Positions 8,213 through 17,115 of a stretch of DNA of 64,000 nucleotides are shown here, piece by piece. The position numbers and the translations under genes are program-made. The notes below the pieces were generated by a model. The model was not told where the DNA came from and did no database searches. It saw only the letters and a program-made list of their open reading frames with translations. Every line of letters begins with the position of its first letter. Positions within the stretch are counted from its first letter, which is position 1. Origin of the DNA: Desemzia sp045528445 (lineage in GTDB: Bacteria; Bacillota; Bacilli; Lactobacillales; Carnobacteriaceae); assembly GCF_045528445.1 (NCBI RefSeq), contig NZ_JBGQQU010000014.1:1-64000 (forward strand), read 5' to 3'.

Positions 8213-8911
8213 TTAATTAACATTCAATAATTTGATTTTTCCATAAGCAATTTCTTCGATGATTTTTTCTTTTTCTAGATGAGCTAGTTCTCGACTTAAT
8301 GATTCAGAGGTAGTTCCTAAATAAGAAGCCAAATCTTTTTTAGCCATCTTTAGTTCGACGACGGGTTCTTTTTCTTCAGAATCGACTAGACTAACCAAAA
8401 AGTGCAACAGCCTATCTTTTACAGTTTCAGTAGTAGCCCAAGCTGTCTGTTGCTCAGAAGAACCTAATCTTTCAGCGATCGTAGCCAACATGTCAACAGC
8501 AGTAGCCGGGTATTGCATAAGCAGCTGGCGAAAATCGGCATGTTTGATGGCACAAATATTGCAATCTGTTAATGCTTCCGTAAAAGCCTCGTAAAAACCC
8601 TTCTTAAATAAAGCCAATTCCCCGGTAAACTCTCCTTCTGATACAATTCGTATCAACTGTTCTTTTCCCGACTCTGACAATCGGTATACACGTATTTTCC
8701 CACTGCTTAATACATAAAGCGAGTCAGCAGATTCTCCTGGCCGATAGATAGTCTCTCCCTTCGAGTAATGCTTATGTTGGATCAAGGGATGAATTTGTTC
8801 TTTTTGTTCAGCTGTTAGAGATTGAAATAGGGGAATAGTATAGATACAACATTGCTTTGTATTTTCACATCTATAAGTATGATGGTGAGATTTTGAATAG
8901 TCTTTTTTCAT
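8213..8911 (-). CDS. CRP/FNR family regulator, FNR-like with cysteine clusters
   Basis: 232 residues from the ATG at 8911, chosen because GAGGAG lies 8 nt upstream; an upstream in-frame start at 8938 lacks a site. Residues 25-140 form a cyclic-nucleotide-type beta roll and 185-215 a helix-turn-helix. The recognition helix has Glu203, Ser206 and Arg207 (ESLSR), the pattern E. coli FNR uses (ETISR) to read TTGAT-N4-ATCAA. Cysteines 15, 21 and 22 and the 117/120 pair sit where FNR has its N-terminal and central Fe-S ligands, so an Fe-S or disulfide oxygen/redox sensor is plausible. Matching boxes lie before the divergent acd-etfBA operon and the adjacent oxidoreductase gene. Family secure; sensing mode inferred. 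Confidence 0.85.
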   Translation of the reverse strand: MKKDYSKSHHHTYRCENTKQCCIYTIPLFQSLTAEQKEQIHPLIQHKHYSKGETIYRPGESADSLYVLSSGKIRVYRLSESGKEQLIRIVSEGEFTGELALFKKGFYEAFTEALTDCNICAIKHADFRQLLMQYPATAVDMLATIAERLGSSEQQTAWATTETVKDRLLHFLVSLVDSEEKEPVVELKMAKKDLASYLGTTSESLSRELAHLEKEKIIEEIAYGKIKLLNVN

Positions 8912-9010
8912 CCTGCATTCTCCTCTATAGTTCCTCACAATACTTTTTTATTCTACCAATTTTCCACTCCTTAGAAAAGGTATTATCATTTTTTTAAATA
9001 GTTTGTTGTA

Positions 9011-9053
9011 CTTGATTTAAATCAAGTAGATAGAAAAAAGAATGCGCTATATT
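9011..9053 (+). promoter_or_regulatory. FNR-type box and promoter of acd-etfBA
   Basis: CTTGATTTAAATCAAG (9011-9026) is a perfect 16-bp palindrome holding TTGAT-N4-ATCAA. A TATATT -10 lies at 9048-9053, giving the box a class II position near -41.5. No good -35 is present, which fits activator dependence. Confidence 0.75.
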
Positions 9054-9112
9054 TAGCTTGTTAAATTTATTATCTTTATTCTTGTGTATATTTGAACAAA
9101 GGGAGTGTAAAA

Positions 9113-10243
9113 ATGAGTATAAAATTGACTCAGCCGCAAGTCATGTTGCACCAAATGGTGACAGATTTTGCTGATAAAGAAGTAAAACCTTTAGATATGT
9201 GGATTGACAAACACAGAGAGTACCCTGCAGAACTATGGAGCAGTATTGTGAATACAGGCTTTTTAGGGTTGACCATACCAGAAGAATATGGCGGTGCCGG
9301 ATTTGATGTCGTTGCCAGTTCTCAAACCATCTATGATTTTGCTCAACGGAATGCTAGTATTGCATTTACACTAGAAGGGCATTACAAAACGGTTGATCAA
9401 GTATTGAAATATGCTACACCTGCGTTAAAAGAAAAGTATCTGCCTCAAGCCACCCATCGTGTTTTTGGCTTTTCATCAACAGAACCGCAAGGGGGTTCTA
9501 ATGTGATGGGATTTACAGCCAAGGCTGTTAAAGAAGGAGATAAATGGATTTTAAATGGAAATAAGAGCATGATCACAAATGGCGGATTGGCCGAAGTATA
9601 CTGTGTGCTCTTGAAAACATCTCCGACAGAATTATCTTGCTTCCTTGTAGACCAAGATATGCCTGGGTTTAAACATGGTAAACGAGAAGAATTTATTGGA
9701 ATGAACGGGACACCTGTAGCAGAAATTTTCTTGGAAAATGTTGTGGTCACTGAAGATCATTTGCTCGGGAAAATAGGTCAAGGTGTAGAAATTGGGGATA
9801 ATGCCCACTATGATGCTCGTATTTCGATGGGAGCGATCGCTGCTGGTATCACTGAACATGCATTATCGATCGCGGTAGATTATGCAAAACAACGTGAAGC
9901 GATCAATACACCGATCATTCAATTGCATTCTATCCAAACAAAAATCACCGAAATTGCTATTGCGAAAGAGAACACACAATTATTGTATCAAGAAGCAGCT
10001 AGATTGAAAGTAGCAGGCAAATCCTATGCGAAAGTAGCCACTATGGCAAAATCATATGGTAGTCGGGCTTCAGTTACTGCAGCTGATCATGCCTTACAAG
10101 TACTAGGCGGATATGGTTACAGCAGAGAATACCCAGTTGAACATCTGATTCGTGATGCACGAGCTTTACAACTTGCAGAAGGATCGTTAGAAAAAATGAT
10201 GATCGAGATCAGCAAAGAAGTTGTAAACGAGAGAGAGGATTGA
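9113..10243 (+). CDS. Acyl-CoA dehydrogenase
   Basis: 376 residues from ATG 9113 (GGGAG upstream; an upstream TTG at 9092 is rejected). Acyl-CoA dehydrogenases use FAD to oxidise acyl-CoA or, in anaerobes, to reduce enoyl-CoA, exchanging electrons with ETF. Seen: the N-terminal helical domain, the FAD/substrate segment FSSTEPQGGSNVMG, the C-terminal LGGYGYSREYPVEHLIRDAR and a probable catalytic Glu at about 356 in LQLAEGSLE. It is the first gene of acd-etfB-etfA, with 5 and 15 nt gaps. No crotonase, thiolase or CoA transferase is next to it, so the substrate is unknown. The FNR-type box suggests anaerobic expression and hence possibly a reductive role. Confidence 0.9.
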   Translation: MSIKLTQPQVMLHQMVTDFADKEVKPLDMWIDKHREYPAELWSSIVNTGFLGLTIPEEYGGAGFDVVASSQTIYDFAQRNASIAFTLEGHYKTVDQVLKYATPALKEKYLPQATHRVFGFSSTEPQGGSNVMGFTAKAVKEGDKWILNGNKSMITNGGLAEVYCVLLKTSPTELSCFLVDQDMPGFKHGKREEFIGMNGTPVAEIFLENVVVTEDHLLGKIGQGVEIGDNAHYDARISMGAIAAGITEHALSIAVDYAKQREAINTPIIQLHSIQTKITEIAIAKENTQLLYQEAARLKVAGKSYAKVATMAKSYGSRASVTAADHALQVLGGYGYSREYPVEHLIRDARALQLAEGSLEKMMIEISKEVVNERED

Positions 10244-10248
10244 GATAA

Positions 10249-11043
10249 ATGAGCTTAAAAATCGTCGTGTGTATTAAACAAGTACCGGTTTCCAATAATT
10301 TGAAAATTGATCCAAATACAAAAAATTTGATTCGTTCCGGAGAAGCAGGAGTGATGAATCCTTACGATAAAAACGCCATTGAAGCAGCATTGCGCCTAAA
10401 AGACGAATGGGGTGGAGAAATCATACTATTGTCTATGGGACCTCCAGATTTTGAAATGACATTGCGTCAAGGTTTAGCTATGGGGTGTGATGATGCTATA
10501 TTGCTAAGCTCCCGACAATTTGGCGGAGCGGATACTTTGGCAACAGGATATGTTTTAGCACAAGCCATCAAAGAATTAGGAGATGTAGACTTGGTATTAT
10601 TTGGTCGTCAGTCTGTAGATGCTGATACTAGCCAGGTCGGTCCGATTGTCTCTGAACTTTTAGAGTGGCCGCAGATTACCTTTGTCAGTGAATTGCACAG
10701 CCAATATAATCAAGCCATGACTGCAACTCGCTTGTTAGAGAATATGCAACAAAAAATTGAGTTCCAATTACCAGCAGTAGTAACCGTACGCAGTGAAATG
10801 AACGTACCGCGTTACCCAACGCCTCGCAATATTCAACAAAGTTATCAAAAAACGATTCGTGTGTGGGATGAAAACAGTTTGACTGTTGATCCTAATAAAA
10901 TCGGCTTGAAAGGTTCCCCAACTGTTGTACGCAGTGTATGGGCACCCGAAAAAGAAGCGAAAGCTACAACAGTGCTAAAAGGTACAGCTGATGAAGCTAT
11001 TCGTGAACTGTTGATTCAGTTGAGAGCCAATAATTTACTCTAA
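10249..11043 (+). CDS. etfB: Electron transfer flavoprotein beta subunit
   Basis: 264 residues. EtfB pairs with EtfA to carry electrons between the acyl-CoA dehydrogenase and another redox partner. Seen are KIVVCIKQVPVSNNLKID, GVMNPYDKNAIEAALRLKD, the LFGRQSVDADTSQVGP nucleotide-binding loop and LPAVVTVRSEMNVPRYPT. It starts 5 nt after the acd stop behind GAGAGG. Some anaerobic EtfBs bifurcate electrons using a second FAD; whether this one does cannot be settled by eye. Confidence 0.95.
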   Translation: MSLKIVVCIKQVPVSNNLKIDPNTKNLIRSGEAGVMNPYDKNAIEAALRLKDEWGGEIILLSMGPPDFEMTLRQGLAMGCDDAILLSSRQFGGADTLATGYVLAQAIKELGDVDLVLFGRQSVDADTSQVGPIVSELLEWPQITFVSELHSQYNQAMTATRLLENMQQKIEFQLPAVVTVRSEMNVPRYPTPRNIQQSYQKTIRVWDENSLTVDPNKIGLKGSPTVVRSVWAPEKEAKATTVLKGTADEAIRELLIQLRANNLL

Positions 11044-11058
11044 GAGAGGTGGAAAAAA

Positions 11059-12027
11059 ATGTCTAGTCAAGAAGTTTGGGTATACGCAGAAAAACATGTA
11101 GGTATCATCCAGCCGGTTACGTATCAATTAATTACAAAAGCAAAAGAAATTGCCGGCGATAAAAAAGTAGTGGTCATTTTATTTGAAGCAACAGATAAAA
11201 ATCTGGAAGAAAACATCAAAGAGTATGGTCCCGATGAAATCATTGTAGTAAAGGATGACCGTTTGAAAGATGCAGCGGATTCTGAAATTGCCAGCTTAAT
11301 GGCAGAGTTGGCAGCACAACGTCAGCCTAATAGCATTCTATTTGGCGCAACAGTTGTTGGCCGCTCAATAGCACCACGTTTACAAGCTAAGTTGAATACA
11401 GGTTTGACTTCTGATTGCTTGAACTTAGCATTTGATGGGGATTTATTGGTCCAAACTAAACCCTCTTATGGCGATAATATCATGTGCGAAATCATCTGTC
11501 CGGATCATCGTCCGCAAATGGCTTCTGTACGACCAAATACATTTGAAGCTAAGAAAATCAGTGATCCATCAGTCACAGTAACAGAAGTGACGGACCTGAC
11601 CTTTAAAGCAGCAAAACGTGTGAAAATTATCGAAGAAACTCCTTTATTGTCTAAAAGCGACAGTATTGCCAATGCGGATCGGGTCATTGCATTGGGACGC
11701 GGTGCAGTTGATGATAAGGTGCTTGCTTTAGCAGAAGAACTAGCTCGGAAACTGGGAGCAAAAATCGGAGTTACTCGTCCTTTAACAGATCATCCTAAAT
11801 TCAGCGGAGATGATCAAATTGGCCAGTCCGGTAATACGATTTCACCGAAACTATTGATAAACTTGGGTATTCATGGAGCTGTACAGTATACAACAGGGAT
11901 TGGAAATGCCGAATTGGTGATTTCTGTTAACAAAGATTCAGAAGCGCCTATTTTTAATTATTCAGACTTTAGTTATATTGGAGATTCAGCCGAATTTTTA
12001 GAAGGCTTTTTAAAAGTGGTTCAGTAA
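11059..12027 (+). CDS. etfA: Electron transfer flavoprotein alpha subunit
   Basis: 322 residues. The N-terminal half is an ETF alpha/beta domain (ILFGATVVGRSIAPRLQAKL). The C-terminal half is the FAD domain: ALGRGAVDDKV, then IGQSGNTISPKLLINLGIHGAVQYTTGIGNAE. A Tyr (VQY) stands where many EtfAs have His. It is the last gene of the operon and is followed by a very strong terminator. No ETF-quinone oxidoreductase gene is in the window. Confidence 0.95.
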   Translation: MSSQEVWVYAEKHVGIIQPVTYQLITKAKEIAGDKKVVVILFEATDKNLEENIKEYGPDEIIVVKDDRLKDAADSEIASLMAELAAQRQPNSILFGATVVGRSIAPRLQAKLNTGLTSDCLNLAFDGDLLVQTKPSYGDNIMCEIICPDHRPQMASVRPNTFEAKKISDPSVTVTEVTDLTFKAAKRVKIIEETPLLSKSDSIANADRVIALGRGAVDDKVLALAEELARKLGAKIGVTRPLTDHPKFSGDDQIGQSGNTISPKLLINLGIHGAVQYTTGIGNAELVISVNKDSEAPIFNYSDFSYIGDSAEFLEGFLKVVQ

Positions 12028-12070
12028 AAATGTTTTGATGAGTAAACCTTTCGAATGAAAAAATAAAAAT

Positions 12071-12121
12071 AACAACCTCCAAAAGTTAGAGTACAATCTA
12101 AACTTTTGGAGGTTGTTTTTA
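12071..12121 (+). terminator. Strong terminator after etfA, perhaps an IS end
   Basis: A perfect 17-bp stem, arms 12071-12087 and 12101-12117, followed by TTTTT. Because a transposase-like fragment begins right after it at 12121, the hairpin may instead be part of an insertion sequence end. Confidence 0.8.
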
Positions 12122-12171
12122 TGGTACAGTATAAGGGAGAAATTAAGGTTAAAGTTGTTCAAATAATCTAA
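12121..12171 (+). pseudogene. Possible IS3-type transposase OrfA N-terminal remnant
   Basis: A 16-codon frame MVQYKGEIKVKVVQII then stop resembles the first residues of IS150/IS3-group OrfA proteins (MxKYSxExKxKVVxxYL). No further transposase homology is seen before the next gene at 12259. Confidence 0.35.
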
Positions 12172-12258
12172 TCGGCACTTTGAACGACGAACAACAGAAC
12201 ATCAATAGTAGAAATACAGAAGTTAAATAAATAATGAAGCAAACAGGAGGAAGAACAA

Positions 12259-13275
12259 ATGAAATACACAAAACTTGGAAATTCAGACTTAATGGTTTCA
12301 AGAATTTGCTTAGGCTGTATGGGATTTGGCGATTCAAAAGCGGGACAACATTCTTGGGTAATTGATGAGGAGCAGACGCGTGAGATTATCAAGTATAGTT
12401 TAGATAAAGGAATCAACTTTTTTGATACAGCGATTGCTTATCAAAATGGGACGAGTGAACAATACGTCGGAAGAGCCTTAAATGATTTTGCTAAACGGGA
12501 AGATGTAGTTGTAGCGACCAAGTTTTTGCCTCGTACAGATCAAGAAATCGAACAAAATATTTCTGGAAAAGAACATGTTTTAAATTCTTTGGACCAGAGT
12601 TTGAAAAATCTTGGTATGGATTATGTAGATTTGTACATTTATCATATGTGGGATTATAGAACACCTATGTACGAAATTTTAGATGGACTAGCAGAAGCTG
12701 TAAAATCAAGAAAGGTTCGTGAGATAGGCATTTCAAATTGCTTTGCTTACCAAGTAGCTCAAGCCAATGCGTTAGCTGAAAAAGAAGGTTTTCCTAAGTT
12801 TGTTTCTGTCCAAGGACATTACAACTTGATTGCTCGAGAAGAAGAACGTGAAATGTTTCAATATTGTCAGGAAAATAATATTGCTTTGACTCCATACAGT
12901 GCACTAGCCTCTGGTCGTCTTGCAAAACACTCAAACGAGATTTCAAAAAGGCAAAAAGAAGATACGTATGCAAAATCAAAATATGATTCCACTTGGGAAC
13001 AAGATCATCAAATCATTAAACGAGTAGAAGAATTGGCTGAAAAGCGGCAAGTATCAATGAGTGAAATCTCTATTGCGTGGCTGTTGACTAAAGTGACTTC
13101 TCCAGTAGTAGGAGCAACTAAAGTAAAACACATTGAAACAGCTGTTGATGCTGTAAATCTGCAATTATCTACTGATGAGATCATCTATCTTGAAGAGTTA
13201 TATGTTCCCCATGAGTTAGTTGGCGTAATGGCTCAGACACAGCCTGGAAAAAGGATAAAAAATAAGAACGATTAA
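12259..13275 (+). CDS. Aldo/keto reductase
   Basis: 338 residues, a full-length NADPH-dependent TIM-barrel oxidoreductase. The family tetrad is visible: Asp in NFFDTAIAY with Tyr following, Lys in VATKFLPR and His in YIYHMWD. The cofactor-binding C-terminal part has SPVVGATKVKHIETA. ATG 12259 follows CAGGAGG. It is single and ends in a terminator. Substrate unknown; the family reduces aldehydes and ketones in the cytosol. Confidence 0.9.
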   Translation: MKYTKLGNSDLMVSRICLGCMGFGDSKAGQHSWVIDEEQTREIIKYSLDKGINFFDTAIAYQNGTSEQYVGRALNDFAKREDVVVATKFLPRTDQEIEQNISGKEHVLNSLDQSLKNLGMDYVDLYIYHMWDYRTPMYEILDGLAEAVKSRKVREIGISNCFAYQVAQANALAEKEGFPKFVSVQGHYNLIAREEEREMFQYCQENNIALTPYSALASGRLAKHSNEISKRQKEDTYAKSKYDSTWEQDHQIIKRVEELAEKRQVSMSEISIAWLLTKVTSPVVGATKVKHIETAVDAVNLQLSTDEIIYLEELYVPHELVGVMAQTQPGKRIKNKND

Positions 13276-13312
13276 AATAAAGCGTTTTTCGATTGTACTC
13301 AAATAAAGATTT

Positions 13313-13347
13313 AAAAGGCTTGATCCATATAGCGATTAAGCCTTTTT
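13313..13347 (+). terminator. Terminator after the aldo/keto reductase
   Basis: AAAAGGCTT (13313-13321) pairs with AAGCCTTTT (13338-13346). The rest of 13276-13559 shows no gene. Confidence 0.7.
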
Positions 13348-13559
13348 GGTTATTCCAGAATTGGATTTAATAAAGTTAAAAAGCTGATTGCGGTATGATA
13401 AACTAAAAAGGAGTTTTAGAATAAATTTGAGAGTGTCTCATTGTAGAAACTCTTCAAGAAGTTTTGTTGAGAGATATAGAAACTTGTAACAAGTTAGCAG
13501 TGGCAATAAAATAAGACATTGTTTTAATGCTACATAATAAATATAAAAGGGGAATACAG

Positions 13560-14600
13560 ATGATTATTGGTGTAACTAAAAAAACACAGCCTTTATTTTC
13601 TGCTTTACCAACTATCGAGGATAAAGAAAATGGGAAACGATTTGCACAAGTTAATCCATTATTTTCGTGGCACGCGAACTATATCAACGTCAATCGAAAG
13701 AAGATTCTGATTCTTCTCAATGATCAAACCTATACACCTATTATTCTACATGATATTAATGCACAAAAGAAAAAGCAATTGCCGGAATTGATTTCTGAAG
13801 CGATTCACGTGGCCTTTGATATCGCTGGGGTTTCCAATGAGAAAACGGAAGAATATTTAAAGGTTGCTGGAGAAATTCAAGTAACCACTACATCTAATCG
13901 TTCGGTACTTGGAAGTGTCAATTTGGTGATAGCAGATTTAAGTTTTTTTAGATTGAACATGAATCAAACGATAAACAGTGAAGCCATGACTTTTTTCAGT
14001 AATTATATTCATACTCAATTATTTAAACAAGGGTATGGGAGTAGTGTGGAAGCTCTGAAAGAGGCTTTGAATAAACCATTGAGAATAGAAGAGGCTGTTG
14101 AAAAGTCCCCTTACTTCATTGAAAAGACATGGGATTACAGTCAGGTTCCTCTATTAGATGATTGGAATATATCTGAAGAAAAATGGGAGGAATTTAGAGA
14201 TCTTTTAGTGGAACACAATGAAAAAATGTTAATGGAGTTCAAAAGATATCTGGTAGAGGGAAAAGGCTTAAGTAAAAAAACAGCTAAACGTCATGCTGAC
14301 CAGCTTGATTTTTATCTTAATATTTATTTAACGGATTACGAAAAAGCAACTCCTGTTGACTCTGGTGATTCGGTAGACTCTTTTCTAGGCGATTTCATTG
14401 TGCGAAAAGACTTAATGAGTTCAAAGACATCATTGAAACAAACCGGTTCAGCTCTGAAAAAACTTTACCAGTTTTTGTATGAAGCTGGTGAAATTTCTGA
14501 AAATGATTTAGACGACACTAATGAATTTATCAAATCCGGAATTCAAGAAGGAGAAGAACTGCTAAGCTCTATTATGGACGATGATGATCTTTGGTTTTAG
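13560..14600 (+). CDS. DUF6933-like protein with C-terminal SAM-like domain
   Basis: 346 residues from ATG 13560 (AAAAGGGG upstream; an in-frame start at 13527 has no site). Residues 1-130 resemble the DUF6933 domain (MIIGVTKKTQPLFSALP, then FSWHANYINVNRKKILILLNDQT). Residues about 220-335 resemble the helical SAM-like domain of phage integrases (FKRYLVEGKGLSKKTAKRHADQLDFYLNIYL), but no catalytic recombinase domain follows. The C-terminus is acidic (MDDDDLWF). A DNA-binding or adaptor role is possible but not shown. No operon partner. Confidence 0.7.
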   Translation: MIIGVTKKTQPLFSALPTIEDKENGKRFAQVNPLFSWHANYINVNRKKILILLNDQTYTPIILHDINAQKKKQLPELISEAIHVAFDIAGVSNEKTEEYLKVAGEIQVTTTSNRSVLGSVNLVIADLSFFRLNMNQTINSEAMTFFSNYIHTQLFKQGYGSSVEALKEALNKPLRIEEAVEKSPYFIEKTWDYSQVPLLDDWNISEEKWEEFRDLLVEHNEKMLMEFKRYLVEGKGLSKKTAKRHADQLDFYLNIYLTDYEKATPVDSGDSVDSFLGDFIVRKDLMSSKTSLKQTGSALKKLYQFLYEAGEISENDLDDTNEFIKSGIQEGEELLSSIMDDDDLWF

Positions 14601-14631
14601 GAATAGAAAAATGAAAAGGGACTGTTTATAG

Positions 14632-14992
14632 ATGAATTTGGAAGAATAAAGGCAGCGTATTTTAACTGGACTTATATACAACGATTTGACGAATGAGATA
14701 GTTGAAGCAAGAGAAACAGTCATTTTGCTTATCAATGAAAACAATAACAGATTTGGAAAATCATCTGTTGAAAGAGAACCATTCTCAAGAAGGTAATCAA
14801 GTCTACCGGAGAAAACGTCCATTTGGAGCCGGAGCTCATCTCAATCAAGGCTTCACAATAGGAGACAACGCGGTTATTGGTTCAGGGAGTGTTGTCTCCA
14901 AATATATTCCGTCTAATGTGATTGCAGCGGGAGTGCCGTATAAAGTGATTCGAGAAATCACCGAGGAAGACAAAACGGGATATAAACCGTAA
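14632..14992 (+). pseudogene. Decayed maltose/galactoside O-acetyltransferase
   Basis: Starting at ATG 14632 the frame reads MNLEE, then a TAA stop at codon 6, then continues as RQRILTGLIYNDLTNEIVEA, the start of a Maa/LacA-type acetyltransferase. After about 50 codons homology jumps, across a large internal deletion and a frame change near 14810, to the left-handed beta-helix C-terminus (GAGAHLNQGFTIGDNAVIGS, SVVSKYIPSNVIAAGVPYKV). Premature stop, deletion and frame change together mean it is nonfunctional. Confidence 0.8.
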
Positions 14993-15359
14993 AATTTTAA
15001 TTACGGCAAAACTAGAAACTATTTTATTACAAGTTAAAAAACTTTCTATCGAATATTTGACTAATATCCTATCCATTGAATCAATGGACTGTCCTTGATA
15101 TAATGTACCCAATAAATCGAAAGGTTGTGCCTAAATGTACACTATCTAAACAAATCGTAATTGAAGAAGAAACAGATTCTGCTGACAAAGTAGGTTTCTT
15201 TGCAACGGTTTTTTTAGATACTTCATTTAAACAACTTTTGAATCGGAAATGGTGTTCCGTCATAGGCGCACCATCCTTCTACCGTTTAAATGAAATTACC
15301 CGACTGTCTGCAGAAACTTGCTGGCGGTCGTTTTTGTTTATTAGACAGGGGGAATCAGT
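14993..15359. other. Intergenic region, no supported gene
   Basis: A 98-codon frame (15076-15372) has no ribosome binding site, no recognisable homology and overlaps the start of the ABC-F gene, so it is not called. ABC-F genes often have attenuator leaders, but I could not define one here. Confidence 0.4.
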
Positions 15360-16901
15360 ATGCTACAAGTGAAAAATTTGACCTTGCATCATTTAATGGA
15401 TTTGAAAGAGATTGTTAAAGCACTGAGTTTTACCGTCAATCCTGGAGACAAAGTAGCCATCATCGGTGAGGAAGGAAATGGAAAGTCAACCTTACTGAAA
15501 TGGATCATGGGAAATGAAAGTATTGAATCCTATATTCAAGCAGATGGAGAGGTGATCAATCAATTCAGTAGCACCGCTTATTTGCCACAGTCTTTACATC
15601 GAGAATTTGAAGAGCTTACTCTGGATAAGTATTTCTTTGGACAAAGTGACGTTGTCGATATGGACTACCAGCAATTGTATCAAGTGGTCGGCCAGCTCGG
15701 CTTTGATGCAGATAGTTTAACAAGTTCTCAACGGTTAAGCAGTCTGTCTGGGGGAGAGAAGATTAAAGTCCAACTGTTAAAAGCACTTGCGAAAGATCCT
15801 GATCTGCTATTGCTAGATGAGCCTTCTAATGACTTAGACTTGGATACAGTTCGTTGGTTGGAACACTTTATCAAATCAACTCCTTTAACCGTAATGTTTA
15901 TTTCACACGACGAATCTTTACTGGCGGCCACAGCAACAAAAGTTATCCAACTTGAGTTGTTACAGCACAAGACAATTCCAGTTGCGACTGTATCAAATTT
16001 GTCCTACAAAGAATACATTGAGCAAAGAGAAGCGCGCTTTGAACACCAATCTCAAGTCGCCAACAAGCAACGTGAAGAACACCAGAAGCAAATGGAAAAA
16101 TATCGCCAAATCGAAAGCAGTGTGCACCACGCACAAGGGAGTGTTTCTAGAGCAGCCGCAGCAGAGGGACGCTTGCTGAAAAAGAAAATGCACGCCGTAA
16201 AATCAATGGGAAGACGATTTGAACGAGAAAAAGAAAATTTTGAAGACATTCCAATTCAAGAAGACGCTATTTTAGTGAAATTCTCAAACACTAAACCGTT
16301 GCCTGCAAATAAAATCATTCTTCATTTGGAAGATGCCAATATAAAATTAGGAGATAAAGTGTTAGCACAATCACTAAACTTATTAGTAAGAACGCCCCAA
16401 AAGATAGGCATTATCGGGAAAAATGGAGTAGGGAAAAGTACCCTGTTGAAACAATTGTGGACAACATTAAGCCAGCGCACGGATATTGAAGCTGGATATA
16501 TGCCACAAAACTATGCAGATTATTTAGACTTAGAAGATACACCAGTTGAGTTTTTGAGTGAAACTGGGGAAAGCGATGAACGCACTCAAGTAATGACTTA
16601 TTTGGGAAGCATGCGTTTCACTGCAGATGAGATGCACCACTCAATCCAATCTTTATCGGGGGGACAACAAGCTAAACTGTTGTTACTGAAAATTGATTTA
16701 TCCGGGCAAAATGTGTTGCTCCTAGACGAACCTACACGGAATTTTTCGCCGCTTTCCCAACTGGAACTAAGAAAGCTCTTCAAGAAATTCGAAGGATCCA
16801 TCATTACCGTTTCACATGATAGGAAGTTTTTGAAAGAAGTCTGCGATCAAGTGTATGAATTGAGAGAAGATGAATTGGTCAGAGTAGAAGCACAATTGTA
16901 A
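15360..16901 (+). CDS. ABC-F family ATPase (ribosome-associated)
   Basis: 513 residues with two ABC domains in one chain and no membrane segments, the ABC-F layout. Domain 1: Walker A GEEGNGKST, signature LSGGEK, Walker B LLLLDEPSNDLDLD. A charged linker (about 210-270) rich in Lys, Gln and Arg is the ribosome-reaching arm. Domain 2: GKNGVGKST, LSGGQQ, and a divergent VLLLDEPTRNFSPLS where most members have DEPTNHLD. ABC-F proteins act at the ribosome as translation factors or as antibiotic-protection proteins of the Lsa/Vml/Msr kind; the divergent second Walker B is seen in some protection-type members. Which of these it is cannot be decided here. Confidence 0.85.
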   Translation: MLQVKNLTLHHLMDLKEIVKALSFTVNPGDKVAIIGEEGNGKSTLLKWIMGNESIESYIQADGEVINQFSSTAYLPQSLHREFEELTLDKYFFGQSDVVDMDYQQLYQVVGQLGFDADSLTSSQRLSSLSGGEKIKVQLLKALAKDPDLLLLDEPSNDLDLDTVRWLEHFIKSTPLTVMFISHDESLLAATATKVIQLELLQHKTIPVATVSNLSYKEYIEQREARFEHQSQVANKQREEHQKQMEKYRQIESSVHHAQGSVSRAAAAEGRLLKKKMHAVKSMGRRFEREKENFEDIPIQEDAILVKFSNTKPLPANKIILHLEDANIKLGDKVLAQSLNLLVRTPQKIGIIGKNGVGKSTLLKQLWTTLSQRTDIEAGYMPQNYADYLDLEDTPVEFLSETGESDERTQVMTYLGSMRFTADEMHHSIQSLSGGQQAKLLLLKIDLSGQNVLLLDEPTRNFSPLSQLELRKLFKKFEGSIITVSHDRKFLKEVCDQVYELREDELVRVEAQL

Positions 16902-17115
16902 TGAGTCGAGCACAACCTAACTTATTTATACGTTGAATTTTTTACGAATCTGGCGTTTTTTTAACAGTTATACATTGAATATCAACTAAATGGATTCTCT
17001 TCTCACAAAACGTATACATGATTTTATCCAAAAACATGTATTAATAAAAGTTGTACGCTATGTTATAATAATAGAGGAGTTCATGGAAACGGATACATTA
17101 AAAAAGAGAGGTACT

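Noticed and set aside
15076..15372. 98-codon ORF before the ABC-F gene
   Set aside because: No ribosome binding site, no recognisable homology, and it overlaps the real ABC-F start.
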